27,777 nt of DNA from an uncultured Allomuricauda sp. (GTDB lineage: Bacteria > Bacteroidota > Bacteroidia > Flavobacteriales > Flavobacteriaceae): assembly GCA_937911965.1 (NCBI GenBank), contig CALDPL010000059.1:1-27777 (forward strand), in the 5' to 3' direction. Positions 7,449 through 16,259 of the stretch are shown here, piece after piece; within the stretch, counting starts at the first letter, position 1, and each line of letters opens with the position of its first letter. Below the pieces are notes generated by a model that saw only the letters and a list, made by a program, of their open reading frames with translations, was not told the DNA's origin and did not search any database. The translations under genes and the position numbers were made by a program.

Positions 7449-9608
7449 TTAGAGGTTTTCCTTTACGAATTGGGTCAATTTGGTAAAGAGGTGCAAGCGG
7501 GTGTTCCCACCTGAGATTCCATGGTTCTTGTCCGGGTAGATCAACCACTCAAAGGGCTTGTTGGCCTGCACCAGGGCCTCGATCATCCGCATGCTGTTCT
7601 GTACGTGCACATTGTCGTCCCCACTGCCGTGGACCAACAGGTACTTGCCCTTCAACAGTTCGGGATAATTGAAGGGGGAGTTTTCATCATAGCCGCTTGG
7701 ATTCTCCTGGGGGGTCTGCATATAGCGTTCCGTGTATATGGTATCGTAGAACCTCCACGAGGTCACCGGGGCCACTGCTATGGCCATTTCGAACACCTCA
7801 TTGCCCTTGAGGATGCAATTGGTGGACATAAAGCCCCCGTAGCTCCAGCCCCAGATTCCCGTCCTGTTTTCATCGATATAGGGAAGTTCGCTCAGTTTCC
7901 GGGCCGCTGCGATCTGGTCCTCCACCTCGTATTTTCCGAGTTCCAATTGGGTGAGTTTTTTAAAGTCCCGGCCCTTGAGCCCGGTCCCCCGACCGTCCAC
8001 ACAGGCCACGATATACCCTTCGGAGGCCAAAAGTTGGTGCCAGTAGTCGTTGCTGCCCATCCAGGAGTTGGACACCGATTGGGAGCCCGGACCGCTGTAT
8101 TGGAACATAAAGAGGGGATATTTTTTGTTGGGGTCGAAATCCACCGGTTTGATCATCCACATGTTCAATGGGTTCCCATTGATCTCCAAGGTGGAAAACT
8201 CCTTAAAGGAAACCTCATAGCCCTTCAATTTCTCCAAAAGGGCCGAATTGTCCTTGATGGCCTTGAGCATTTTTCCGTCCGAGGCCCTGTGAAGGGTATA
8301 GGCCGGGGGGGTGGTCGCACTGGAAAAAGTGTTGATGTAATAGGTATGATCGGCACTGAAAGCCGCGGAATTCCTTCCCTGAAGGGTGGAGAGCCGTTTC
8401 TTTTTGCTCCCTTTTGTGGAACAGCTGTAAATGTCCCTGTTGATCGATCCGTTTTCAACGGATTGATAGAAGATCCGGTCATTTTTTTGGTCATATCCAT
8501 AATACCGGGTCACCTCCCAGGGTCCCTTGGTGATCTGGTTTTTGAGCTTCCCGTCCCTGCCGTAGAGGTAGAGGTGGTTGAAGCCATCGGCCTCGGAGGT
8601 CCAAATGAAACTGTCATCGGCCAAAAAAGTAAGGTCGTCATCGATGTCCACATAGGCGTCGTCCCGTTCCTCCAGCAGCAGGGATACCGAATTGTCCCCT
8701 GCATCGACCCTAAGCAACTTGAGTTGGTTCTGGTGCCGGTTCAGGGTCTGTACGGACAGACCATTGGGATCGTTCATCCATTTGATCCTTGGGATATAAT
8801 GGGGGTTCCCCAAATCGACCGCTGAAATGTTTCCTGAGACCATGTCCACTATATGAAGGCTTACCAGGGAATTGGCCTCCCCGGCCTTGGGATACTTGAA
8901 TTCGTGTTGGGTGGGATACAGGCCACTCCCATAGACGTCCATGGAAAATAGGGGCACAAGGGACTCATCAAATCGCAAAAAAGCGATTTTGCTGCCATCC
9001 GAATTCCAGGCAAAGGCACGTACAAAACCAAATTCCTCCTCATACACCCAATCCGTGACCCCATTGATGATGCTGCCCTTTGCCCCATCATGGGTCAACT
9101 GTCTGGGGGTCTTCCCGGCCAGGTCCATGACATATAGGTTGTTCTCACTTACATAGGCGACTTTGGAACCGTCCGGGGAAAGGGTGGGTTCCTGGATCTT
9201 CTCCTCGGAAATCCGGACCAGTTCCTTGGAAACCAGGTCATAGACATAATATATTCCCAGGGTGGACCTTCTAAAGATGGACTCCACCTGGGTGGCCAAG
9301 AGTATCTTGGACTCGTCATCGCTGAAACTGTAGGAGCTAAAGTAAGGGATCGTGGAAGAGGAGGCCACCAAGGTCCCCACCTTTTCCAAGGTCCTGTAGT
9401 CGTATTGGTCCAAACTGCTGGTTCGGGGGGATCCGCTCCTGTTCAAAACGGTATAGTGTTTGCCGTCGTCCATGGATCGGAGCACATCCATGGATTCGGT
9501 CCTGAATTCGCCTCCCCAGATCTCCTCCAGGCTGATTTTCTTCTGCTGGGCCGTGGAAAGGGCAAAAATCCCAAAAAGGGAAATACACACTAAAATCCGT
9601 TTTCTCAT
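7449..9608 (-). CDS. Dipeptidyl peptidase IV-type S9 family serine peptidase
   Basis: This 719-residue protein has an N-terminal signal peptide (to about residue 20, ALSTAQ), indicating export. The first two thirds are a beta-propeller with WD40-like PD40 elements such as LSPDGSKVAYVSENNLYV. The last about 250 residues are an alpha/beta-hydrolase with Ser589 in GWSYGG, Asp664 in HGSGDDNVH and His696 in KNHGI. The motif DWVYEEE (186-192) is the glutamate pair that DPP4 uses to hold the free N-terminus of its substrate, which favours a true dipeptidyl peptidase over other S9 enzymes. It would remove X-Pro or X-Ala dipeptides in the periplasm. The next gene, 15 bp downstream, is a POT peptide importer. 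A divergent HMG-CoA reductase gene starts about 340 bp away. Confidence 0.94.
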   Translation of the reverse strand: MRKRILVCISLFGIFALSTAQQKKISLEEIWGGEFRTESMDVLRSMDDGKHYTVLNRSGSPRTSSLDQYDYRTLEKVGTLVASSSTIPYFSSYSFSDDESKILLATQVESIFRRSTLGIYYVYDLVSKELVRISEEKIQEPTLSPDGSKVAYVSENNLYVMDLAGKTPRQLTHDGAKGSIINGVTDWVYEEEFGFVRAFAWNSDGSKIAFLRFDESLVPLFSMDVYGSGLYPTQHEFKYPKAGEANSLVSLHIVDMVSGNISAVDLGNPHYIPRIKWMNDPNGLSVQTLNRHQNQLKLLRVDAGDNSVSLLLEERDDAYVDIDDDLTFLADDSFIWTSEADGFNHLYLYGRDGKLKNQITKGPWEVTRYYGYDQKNDRIFYQSVENGSINRDIYSCSTKGSKKKRLSTLQGRNSAAFSADHTYYINTFSSATTPPAYTLHRASDGKMLKAIKDNSALLEKLKGYEVSFKEFSTLEINGNPLNMWMIKPVDFDPNKKYPLFMFQYSGPGSQSVSNSWMGSNDYWHQLLASEGYIVACVDGRGTGLKGRDFKKLTQLELGKYEVEDQIAAARKLSELPYIDENRTGIWGWSYGGFMSTNCILKGNEVFEMAIAVAPVTSWRFYDTIYTERYMQTPQENPSGYDENSPFNYPELLKGKYLLVHGSGDDNVHVQNSMRMIEALVQANKPFEWLIYPDKNHGISGGNTRLHLFTKLTQFVKENL

Positions 9609-9950
9609 AAGGTGATAAAATTATTATAACCCCCAAGTTTACTAATATTTATCGGAATACTAAACTTTGTTGTTGGATTTACAACAGGGACAAGGGCCGT
9701 TCAAAAAGGTTACAGGGTCCCGAAATGGGACGAAAACCCCTCCACAGGTCCCGTTCAAAACCCGGGATTTGCCCTCCAAAAGGGGATCTTGTTCCAACCA
9801 CATTATAGCAACCTAAAGGCAAAGGGCGCCAATGCTTTGGTCTAAATCGACTCCCCGGCCCACGGCCGTACTCCCAAAAACAGGCCCCTTTCCCATCCAA
9901 AGGGATAAACGTTGGATTCTTTATCTTTGGGAGCATTAACCCACAACCCT
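9609..9950. other. Divergent intergenic region between the DPP4 and HMG-CoA reductase genes
   Basis: This 342-bp stretch separates two divergent operons and should hold both promoters. I see no convincing protein; open frames here are unlike known families. The 10-mer CCGTTCAAAA occurs twice in direct orientation (9697-9706 and 9751-9760). The half next to DPP4 is AT-rich, and the other half is unusually C-rich on the plus strand. Confidence 0.5.
9922..9929 (+). promoter_or_regulatory. Candidate -7 element for the mevalonate genes
   Basis: TATCTTTG fits the Bacteroidota TAnnTTTG consensus and lies 21 bp before ATG 9951. No TTG is visible at the expected -33 distance, so support is partial. 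Its position argues against a TTG start at 9912, because that start would lie upstream of the promoter. Confidence 0.35.
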
Positions 9951-11270
9951 ATGGACAGTCCCGTAGAAGGATTTTCAAAACGTTCCAAGGCGGAGAAACT
10001 GGAATGGATCGCCCAAAACCATACCGCAGATCCCCAGGCCAGCATCGAATTGCTGCAATCCTATTGGAACCCGGACCCCAAGGTCCAGAAATTGCACGAT
10101 GAGTTTATAGAGAACACCCTCTCCAACCATTACCTCCCCTATGCGGTGGCCCCCAACTTCCTGATCGATGGCGCACTGTACACCATCCCCATGGTCATAG
10201 AGGAAAGCTCAGTGGTGGCCGCTGCCAGCAAGGCCGCCAAGTTCTGGTTGGATCGGGGCGGTTTCAGTACCCGGGTCTTGGGCACCGAAAAAGTGGGACA
10301 GGTCCACTTCATTTACAAGGGGGACAAAAACAAATTGCCCGCCTTCTTTGAAGGGCTCAAACCTGAGCTCCTAAAGAGCATTTCCACGATCGGGGCCAAT
10401 ATGGAAAAAAGGGGCGGGGGATTAAAGGAAGTCGAACTCCGTGACCTGGACCATAAAATAAAGGGATACCACCAATTGCACTGCACCTTTGAGACCAAGG
10501 ATGCCATGGGGGCCAATTTCATCAATTCCTGCCTGGAGGCCTTTGCCCAATGCCTAAGGGAAAAGGCACTGGAATACGAAGCCTTTACCGAGGAGGAGAA
10601 AAAAGTGGAGGTGGTCATGTCCATCCTATCCAATCACGTCCCCGATTGCCTGGTGCGGGTCCAGGTCAGCTGTCCGGTCTCCCAAATGGGAAACTCCGGG
10701 ATGGGCGGGGAGGAATTCGTCCAAAAGTTCCTCCGGGCAGTGGCCATCGCCGAGGTGGAGCCCCATAGGGCCGTGACCCACAACAAGGGCATCATGAACG
10801 GGGTCGATGCCGTCGTCCTGGCCACGGGCAATGATTTCAGGGCGGTGGAGGCCGCGGTACATGCCCATGCCGCAAAGGAGGGAACCTACTCCAGTTTGAG
10901 CCATGCCACCATAGAGGACGGGATATTCAAATTTTGGATGGAACTGCCCTTGGCCCTGGGCACCGTGGGAGGCCTTACCTCCCTGCATCCCATGGCCAAA
11001 CTATCCCTTGAAATCCTTCAAAGACCCAGTGCGGAACAACTCATGCGCATCGTGGCCGTGGCCGGAATGGCACAGAATTTTGCCGCCCTCCGTTCCCTGG
11101 TCACAACAGGCATCCAAAAGGGGCATATGAAGATGCACTTGCTCAACATCATCAACCAATTGGGGGCCAATGAGGAGGAAAAACAAAGCCTGTTGGAGCA
11201 TTTTAAAAAACACAGGGTGACCCATACCACGGTACGGGAAGCCTTGGAGGGAATCAGGTCAAAATCATGA
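9951..11270 (+). CDS. Hydroxymethylglutaryl-CoA reductase, class II (degradative-type fold)
   Basis: I start this 439-residue protein at ATG 9951. An in-frame TTG at 9912 would add 13 residues that lack family resemblance. It matches bacterial class II HMG-CoA reductases such as the Pseudomonas mevalonii enzyme: the substrate-binding region LPYAVAPNFLIDG (62-74), the catalytic Glu in VIEESSVVAA (84 or 85), Lys279 in THNKGIMNG, Asp295 in ATGND and the mobile C-terminal His392 in QKGHM. It interconverts HMG-CoA and mevalonate with NAD(P)H. Its stop overlaps the start of a GHMP kinase gene in an ATGA quartet, which favours a biosynthetic role in the mevalonate route to isopentenyl diphosphate rather than mevalonate breakdown. 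The other pathway genes are outside this window. Confidence 0.93.
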   Translation: MDSPVEGFSKRSKAEKLEWIAQNHTADPQASIELLQSYWNPDPKVQKLHDEFIENTLSNHYLPYAVAPNFLIDGALYTIPMVIEESSVVAAASKAAKFWLDRGGFSTRVLGTEKVGQVHFIYKGDKNKLPAFFEGLKPELLKSISTIGANMEKRGGGLKEVELRDLDHKIKGYHQLHCTFETKDAMGANFINSCLEAFAQCLREKALEYEAFTEEEKKVEVVMSILSNHVPDCLVRVQVSCPVSQMGNSGMGGEEFVQKFLRAVAIAEVEPHRAVTHNKGIMNGVDAVVLATGNDFRAVEAAVHAHAAKEGTYSSLSHATIEDGIFKFWMELPLALGTVGGLTSLHPMAKLSLEILQRPSAEQLMRIVAVAGMAQNFAALRSLVTTGIQKGHMKMHLLNIINQLGANEEEKQSLLEHFKKHRVTHTTVREALEGIRSKS

Positions 11271-12175
11271 AAAAGCGCTTTTACAGCAACGGCAAACTCC
11301 TGTTGTCCGGGGAATACGCCATTTTGGACGGGGCAAGGGGCCTGGCGATCCCCACATCCTATGGGCAATCCCTACAGGTCGGACCCACAAATTCCGGCCT
11401 ATTGGAATGGAAGAGCTATGATGAAAATCAAAGCCTTTGGTTCACCGCCGTTTACAAGCTAGAATCCCTGGAGCTGGTTTCCACATCCGATCAAGGGGTG
11501 GCAAGCCTGCTCCAAAAACTACTTCGGGACGCAAAAACCCAAAACCCACTTATTATGGGGGAGGTCGATGGGCTACTGATGGAGTCCGATTTGAGCTTTC
11601 CCAGAACCTGGGGCCTGGGCAGCTCCTCCACCTTGATCAACAATCTGGCCCAATGGGCCAGGGTAGATCCCTATGGCCTGCTCTGGAACAGCTTGGGAGG
11701 CAGTGGCTACGACATCGCCTGTGCCCGCCATCATCGCCCCATCAGCTATCGATTGAAGGCAGGAAGGCCCGAAATCCGGGAAATTGACTTCAATCCCCCC
11801 TTCAGGGGCTCCCTGTACTTTGTCCACCTCAATCAAAAACAAAGCAGCAAGGAAGCCATAGCCGCCTATAGGAACCGGGTTTTTGACAAGGAATCCCTAG
11901 TACATGAAATCGACCAGATCACCCATAAGATGGTATCGGCCCCCACCTTGAGTGAATTCGAGATCCTGATGGAACGACACGAGGAAATCCTGTCCAAGAT
12001 CCTGGGCATTCCCCCGGTCAAACAACAGGTGTTTCCCGACCATCCCGGAGCGATAAAAAGCCTTGGGGCATGGGGAGGGGATTTCATCCTGGCCACAGGG
12101 GACCAGGGGTGCCGGGGATATTTCGAGGGAAAGGGATATCCAACGGTGATTCCCTATACGAGAATGATCCTTTGA
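11267..12175 (+). CDS. GYDIA-family GHMP kinase (candidate mevalonate-pathway kinase)
   Basis: This 302-residue protein overlaps the HMG-CoA reductase stop by 4 bp, so translation is probably coupled. The GHMP-kinase features are visible: an N-terminal KLLLSGEYAIL segment (10-20), the ATP-binding loop WGLGSSST (115-122) and a C-terminal glycine motif LGAWGGDF (about 264-271). The signature SGYDIA (146-151) defines the GYDIA family, known from Bacteroidota next to HMG-CoA reductase. GHMP kinases phosphorylate small metabolites. The fused neighbourhood suggests action on mevalonate or phosphomevalonate, supplying isoprenoid precursors, but the exact substrate is inferred from context. No signal peptide is seen, so it is cytoplasmic. 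Confidence 0.9.
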   Translation: MKKRFYSNGKLLLSGEYAILDGARGLAIPTSYGQSLQVGPTNSGLLEWKSYDENQSLWFTAVYKLESLELVSTSDQGVASLLQKLLRDAKTQNPLIMGEVDGLLMESDLSFPRTWGLGSSSTLINNLAQWARVDPYGLLWNSLGGSGYDIACARHHRPISYRLKAGRPEIREIDFNPPFRGSLYFVHLNQKQSSKEAIAAYRNRVFDKESLVHEIDQITHKMVSAPTLSEFEILMERHEEILSKILGIPPVKQQVFPDHPGAIKSLGAWGGDFILATGDQGCRGYFEGKGYPTVIPYTRMIL

Positions 12176-12319
12176 CAGCATCCGTCCAAGGAAGAATCCC
12201 TAAATGGTCTGATGGACTTTGTTATCATTCCCCAAAAACTAAGCCGGGCAAGGGGAGCCGCACAACCAAAAGCCCGAAACTGCACCCTATATATGGACCA
12301 TCCCTAAAACGAAGCCCCG

Positions 12320-12697
12320 GTGAAAACCATATGCCTCCTCCTGCTTGGACTTGTCCTTTTCAGTTGTTCCAAGGATGACGATGGGGGCCTCAAAAGGGGC
12401 GTCAATGGATCCGTAATGGGCCCTGTTTCCTGTGGCTCGGAAGGAATGGGCCTTGCCTATGGCATTGTTCCAAGCAATTTTGACCTTAGTTCGGGTTTTA
12501 TCATAACGGCGACCTTGCCCGATGAATTCAAGGAAGAAGGGCTGAAAATCAAATTTGACATGAAACCCTCCAAAAAATACATCACCTATTGTACGGCCAA
12601 TTTCTTTCCGGATCAATTTTATGAACTGTTCAATGTCGAACTTTTGGAAGATCGGGATAGAATCCAAGAAAACCGGAATCCCCGGCCCCAGAAATAA
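12320..12697 (+). CDS. Small putative lipoprotein of unknown function
   Basis: This 125-residue frame uses a GTG start at 12320, because an in-frame TAA at 12305-12307 precludes any earlier start. It opens with a strong lipoprotein signal, ICLLLLGLVLFSC, with lipidated Cys16 and an Asp-rich SKDDDGG that would favour outer-membrane or surface retention. The mature part has a conserved-looking cysteine pair and a predominantly beta-type composition. I recognise no domain. It follows the GHMP kinase after about 145 bp and ends at a terminator shared with the convergent PpiD gene. The gene looks real because of the signal sequence and terminator placement, but the function is unknown. Confidence 0.65.
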   Translation: MKTICLLLLGLVLFSCSKDDDGGLKRGVNGSVMGPVSCGSEGMGLAYGIVPSNFDLSSGFIITATLPDEFKEEGLKIKFDMKPSKKYITYCTANFFPDQFYELFNVELLEDRDRIQENRNPRPQK

Positions 12698-12735
12698 AAA
12701 ACCGCCCTGGAACCATAGTCCCGGACGGTCTTTTG
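12696..12735. terminator. Bidirectional rho-independent terminator
   Basis: ACCGCCCTGGA (12701-12711) pairs with TCCCGGACGGT (12719-12729) with two mismatches and a 7-nt loop. The stem is preceded by an A-run and followed by CTTTT, so it can act on both strands. It lies between the convergent lipoprotein and PpiD genes. Confidence 0.7.
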
Positions 12736-12755
12736 TGTTCTTTTAACCCTACAGC

Positions 12756-14879
12756 CTAATAGAAATTGGCCCGCATGTCCTCGATTTCGGCCTTTTCCAT
12801 CAAGGCATTGAAAACGGCACCGTTCACCTGGGCCGCGGCTGCGGTGCCCAAGCTGTTGGCATAGGTACTGTAATTGTCCAATACCGGGGCGGGCACCTTA
12901 TTGGTCACCTTGATCATATAGACCCCGCTTTCCCCTTCGATCAGCCCGGAGGTCTGGTCCTTGTCCAGGGCAAAAGCGGTTCCCACCACCATGGGCTCCC
13001 TACCTGCGCCGGGCAGGGTCGGGGCGTTCAGGGTAAGGGCCGAAGCCGGGGTGATCGAAACGTTGTTGTTGGCGGCGATATCCTCCATGGACCTCCCTTT
13101 GTTGGCGGCGATGATCTGCTCGGCCTTGCGTTGTTTTCTAATCTCCGGCAGGGCGGTCGTGGAAGCGTCCTCAGGGGACATCAAGCCTTTTCTGTACTTC
13201 CTGGTCAACTGGGCCACTACATACCCATTGTTCACATTGAAGCGTCGGATATCCCCGACCTCGGTGTCCTTGTTGAAGGTCCACTGTACGATGCTGCGCT
13301 GGGACCCAAGTCCGGGAAGGCTCTCCTCCATTTCCTTGATCTTGTTCACAGGCCGCACCACAAGGCCCTTTTCCCGGGCAATGTCCCCAAAGTCCTCGGG
13401 CTCTGCCTCGTGCACTGCCATTTCAAAACTGGTGGCATCGGTAAAAAGGGTGTTCATGGTCAAGTCGGAGGGCTCAACGCCCCTGCTCAGGGTGGCCACC
13501 TGGAACACATCCCTTTTGTCGTCCACCTTGATGATGTGGAAGCCGAATTCGGTCTCCACCATACCTATGGCCCCTACCGGGTTCCCAAAACAGAAATCAT
13601 TGAATGCATCGGTCATGATCCCTTCCTGAAAATAACCCAGATCCCCCCCTCGTGGCGCTGTGGGCCCATCGGAATTTTCCCGTGCCAAGGTGGTGAAGAC
13701 CGCACCATCCCGTCTGGCCTCCGCCAAAAGCTCCCTGGCCCTGGCCTCTGCTTCCGCCTTGGTCCTTGTAACGGCCGGGTTGGCACGCTCGGCACCTTCC
13801 CAGGAAATCAGGATATGACTGGCCTTGACCGAACCATTGGCCTTCTTGTCCATAAGCTTGGAGACCCTGAAGGAATCCCCTTCCCTATAGGGACCATATA
13901 CTTCCCCGATTCCCAAAGCCGTCAGGCTATCGGCGGCAACCGAGGGCAATTCGCTCTTGGCCTTATATATCGTATCGAACTTGCTATCGGAATACCGATC
14001 CAAAAAGTAGGCCATGTCCCCAGTGTTCAAAAAGCCGGGAATGGTATCGTAGGTGTCCGTTTCCGCTGAATACTCCACAGTGTTTTCCAAAAGGGCCAAA
14101 ATGGATTCCCGCACCTCGTTCTCATCCTCCACCGAAGGCCTTTCCTCAAAATACACGAAACGAATGTCCCTGGCATCCTCCTGTTGAAAACGGTTGCTGT
14201 GCGCTTTGATGTATTTCTCGATCTCCCCTTTGGAGACCGCTATGCTGCTGTCGGCTATGGAGCTGTAGGGAATCCTCACGTATTGGATGGCAACCTGGTC
14301 ATTCACAAGTTTGTATTCGAACTCCCCTTCGGCAAGGGTGGCTCCCACCCCGCCCTTGATCAGGTTGAAGTACAACCGTTCCTTGGCGGCTTCGATAATG
14401 GCCCGCTCATCCTGTAACCAGGCTTCAAAACGCAGGGGGTCGTTGGCCCTCCAATCGGCAATGGTGCTCTTGAAAATCGCTTCGTTGAAAACCCCATTGG
14501 AATCCTGGAAATCCGGAATCTGTGCATACCCTGAGGAACGGACAAATTCAATGATTTGATCGCTTTCCACATCCACCCCCAAATTCTCGAACTGCTGGTT
14601 CAGGATGGTCCTTCGGACCTCTTGGTCGTATACCATATTGACCACTTGGGTGGAAGTGAAACCGGGGCCGTAGTTTCTGGAGGCCGTTTCCACCTTCCTT
14701 CTGAACTGATCGATGGAAATATCCTCCCCATTTACCTCGGCCACAGAGGATCCGATCTTCCCTGCGCCGGAAAAATCACCACTGGTGAATACCCCTGATA
14801 TTACAAATGCGAAAAGGGCCAAACCGATGATCAAGATCAACACCGTTGTCCGTTTTCTAATGTTTTCCAATATTGCCAT
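12756..14879 (-). CDS. PpiD/SurA-like membrane-anchored peptidyl-prolyl isomerase
   Basis: This 707-residue protein begins with a single membrane anchor (about residues 12-30) directly after a basic MAILENIRKRT start, as in PpiD. A SurA-N-type chaperone region follows (about 45-345). A parvulin rotamase domain spans about 350-455, with KASHILI, the GGDLGYF loop and FGFHIIKV. The remaining 250 residues resemble the C-terminal chaperone half. PpiD proteins sit in the inner membrane facing the periplasm and assist folding of newly exported and outer-membrane proteins. The gene is the last of the coaX-to-ppiD minus-strand series, 84 bp after the CNNM/CorC gene. A weak promoter-like TAATTTCG lies in that gap, so it may have its own promoter. 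Transcription ends at 12696-12735. Confidence 0.9.
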   Translation of the reverse strand: MAILENIRKRTTVLILIIGLALFAFVISGVFTSGDFSGAGKIGSSVAEVNGEDISIDQFRRKVETASRNYGPGFTSTQVVNMVYDQEVRRTILNQQFENLGVDVESDQIIEFVRSSGYAQIPDFQDSNGVFNEAIFKSTIADWRANDPLRFEAWLQDERAIIEAAKERLYFNLIKGGVGATLAEGEFEYKLVNDQVAIQYVRIPYSSIADSSIAVSKGEIEKYIKAHSNRFQQEDARDIRFVYFEERPSVEDENEVRESILALLENTVEYSAETDTYDTIPGFLNTGDMAYFLDRYSDSKFDTIYKAKSELPSVAADSLTALGIGEVYGPYREGDSFRVSKLMDKKANGSVKASHILISWEGAERANPAVTRTKAEAEARARELLAEARRDGAVFTTLARENSDGPTAPRGGDLGYFQEGIMTDAFNDFCFGNPVGAIGMVETEFGFHIIKVDDKRDVFQVATLSRGVEPSDLTMNTLFTDATSFEMAVHEAEPEDFGDIAREKGLVVRPVNKIKEMEESLPGLGSQRSIVQWTFNKDTEVGDIRRFNVNNGYVVAQLTRKYRKGLMSPEDASTTALPEIRKQRKAEQIIAANKGRSMEDIAANNNVSITPASALTLNAPTLPGAGREPMVVGTAFALDKDQTSGLIEGESGVYMIKVTNKVPAPVLDNYSTYANSLGTAAAAQVNGAVFNALMEKAEIEDMRANFY

Positions 14880-14963
14880 TCTACTCTTGGTTTTCTTTAT
14901 TTTCAGTGGGCGAAATTACCACTTTCTTTTTAAATACTAAAGCTAAAATCCAGGCGGAAGCCA

Positions 14964-16259
14964 TTAATCCTCAGTACGCACCTTTAGTCTTACCAAATCG
15001 ATTTTGGTGTTGGACACTTCCAAAATTTCAAAGGTAAAACCCTCAATGTCCACCTCGGATCCCTGGTCGGGAATATGGCCGGTCTTGTTGACGATCAGCC
15101 CCCCCAAGGTTTCGTACTCCTCCCCCTCGGGCAGTTCCAATCGATAGGTCTCATTGATATAGTCCACTTCCAATCGGGCAGAGAACCTATACTCCCCCTC
15201 ACCCACCTTCTCCTCCAATAGATCGACGGTATCGTGTTCGTCCTCGATTTCCCCAAAGAGCTCCTCCACAATATCCTCCACGGTCATTATTCCGGCCGTC
15301 CCTCCATATTCATCGAGGACCACGGCCATGCTCTTCCTTTTTTTGGTCAATACATTGAGGATGTCCTGGATCAACATGGTCTCTGGCACGAATTCCACGG
15401 GCATCAACATCCCCTTGATGGTCTTGGGCTTGTTGAAGAGTTCATAGGAATGTACATAACCTATGATTTCGTCTATGTTGCCCTTGTAGACCAAGATCTT
15501 GGAGTATCCGGTCTCGATAAAGAGTTTGGTCAGGGCCTTGGGGGTTTCCCCCAGCTCCACGGCCGTGATCTCCGTTCGGGGCACCATCACTTCCCGGGCC
15601 TTGAGGGTTGAAAACTGGAGGGCGTTCTGAAAAATTTGGATCTCCGAGTCCATTTCCTCCTCCCCATTGCCGGTCTCCATATGTTCACTGATATAGTCCT
15701 CGAGCTCCAACTTGCCAAAGGACAACTGCAATTCCTCTTCCCTGCTCCTGAGCATCGGCCATAAGATCAGCTTTGAAATCCTCAAAACCGACCAGGAGAC
15801 CGGGGAGAGCAACAGATGGAACAGATAGGCAGGAATGGCCAGGGCCTTGAGCAGGACATTTGAATAGACCTGGAAGAACACCCTGGGCAAAAAAGCCGCG
15901 GTCGACAAAAAGATCAGGGCGGTCAACAGGATTTGGGGGATCAGGGCATAATCCGAAAAAAGGGAATTCCAAAATCCACTCTGGAGGGGCAGCCACCCCT
16001 GAAACCATTCCAAGACCCATTCCCCCATATACAGGCAGTATACCACCAGGGAAATGCAATTCCCAATGATAAGACTGGCCAAGAAACGGGAAGGTCGATC
16101 TGTGATCTTGGTCAGGATCTTGCCCAGGACCCCTCCCTTCTTCTTCTCCATTTCAATATGGATCCTATTGGCGGAAATAAAGGCCATTTCCATCCCCGAG
16201 AAAAACGCGGAGAACAACAGACTGATCAAAATAAGGGTCAGGGAGGGGTCCAAGGTCAA
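14964..16259 (-). CDS. CNNM/CBS/CorC-domain membrane protein (hemolysin-family, GldE-like)
   Basis: This 431-residue protein has the three-part layout of the HlyC/CorC family. An N-terminal CNNM (DUF21) membrane domain (about 1-190) has several hydrophobic helices and the motif SAFFSGMEMAFISANR. A CBS pair (about 224-340) includes MVPRTEI and VLDEYGGTAGIMTVEDIVEELFGEIEDE. A C-terminal CorC/HlyC domain runs from about 350. Relatives include magnesium/cobalt efflux or transport proteins and the flavobacterial gliding protein GldE. Because it lies next to LptC rather than gldD, I do not call it gldE. It overlaps the upstream small membrane-protein gene by 4 bp (ATGA), so the two are translationally coupled. 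Despite the family name, haemolytic activity is not implied. Confidence 0.9.
   Translation of the reverse strand: MTLDPSLTLILISLLFSAFFSGMEMAFISANRIHIEMEKKKGGVLGKILTKITDRPSRFLASLIIGNCISLVVYCLYMGEWVLEWFQGWLPLQSGFWNSLFSDYALIPQILLTALIFLSTAAFLPRVFFQVYSNVLLKALAIPAYLFHLLLSPVSWSVLRISKLILWPMLRSREEELQLSFGKLELEDYISEHMETGNGEEEMDSEIQIFQNALQFSTLKAREVMVPRTEITAVELGETPKALTKLFIETGYSKILVYKGNIDEIIGYVHSYELFNKPKTIKGMLMPVEFVPETMLIQDILNVLTKKRKSMAVVLDEYGGTAGIMTVEDIVEELFGEIEDEHDTVDLLEEKVGEGEYRFSARLEVDYINETYRLELPEGEEYETLGGLIVNKTGHIPDQGSEVDIEGFTFEILEVSNTKIDLVRLKVRTED

Noticed and set aside
7521..8825. Long open frame (434 codons) on the plus strand
   Set aside because: It is antisense to the DPP4 gene, has no recognisable domain, and arises from the codon composition of the real gene on the other strand. 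The same applies to long antisense frames at 6039-7133, 13131-14069 and 17197-18384.
9697..9760. Pair of CCGTTCAAAA direct repeats as a regulator site
   Set aside because: Only two copies 54 bp apart, not aligned to a promoter; too weak to call beyond noting it in the intergenic entry.
9912..9950. Upstream TTG start for HMG-CoA reductase
   Set aside because: It adds 13 residues without family resemblance and lies upstream of the candidate -7 element; ATG 9951 fits better.
14964..16259. Naming the CNNM/CorC gene gldE
   Set aside because: The domain layout is shared by several paralogues and no gldD lies next to it, so the symbol would be unsupported.
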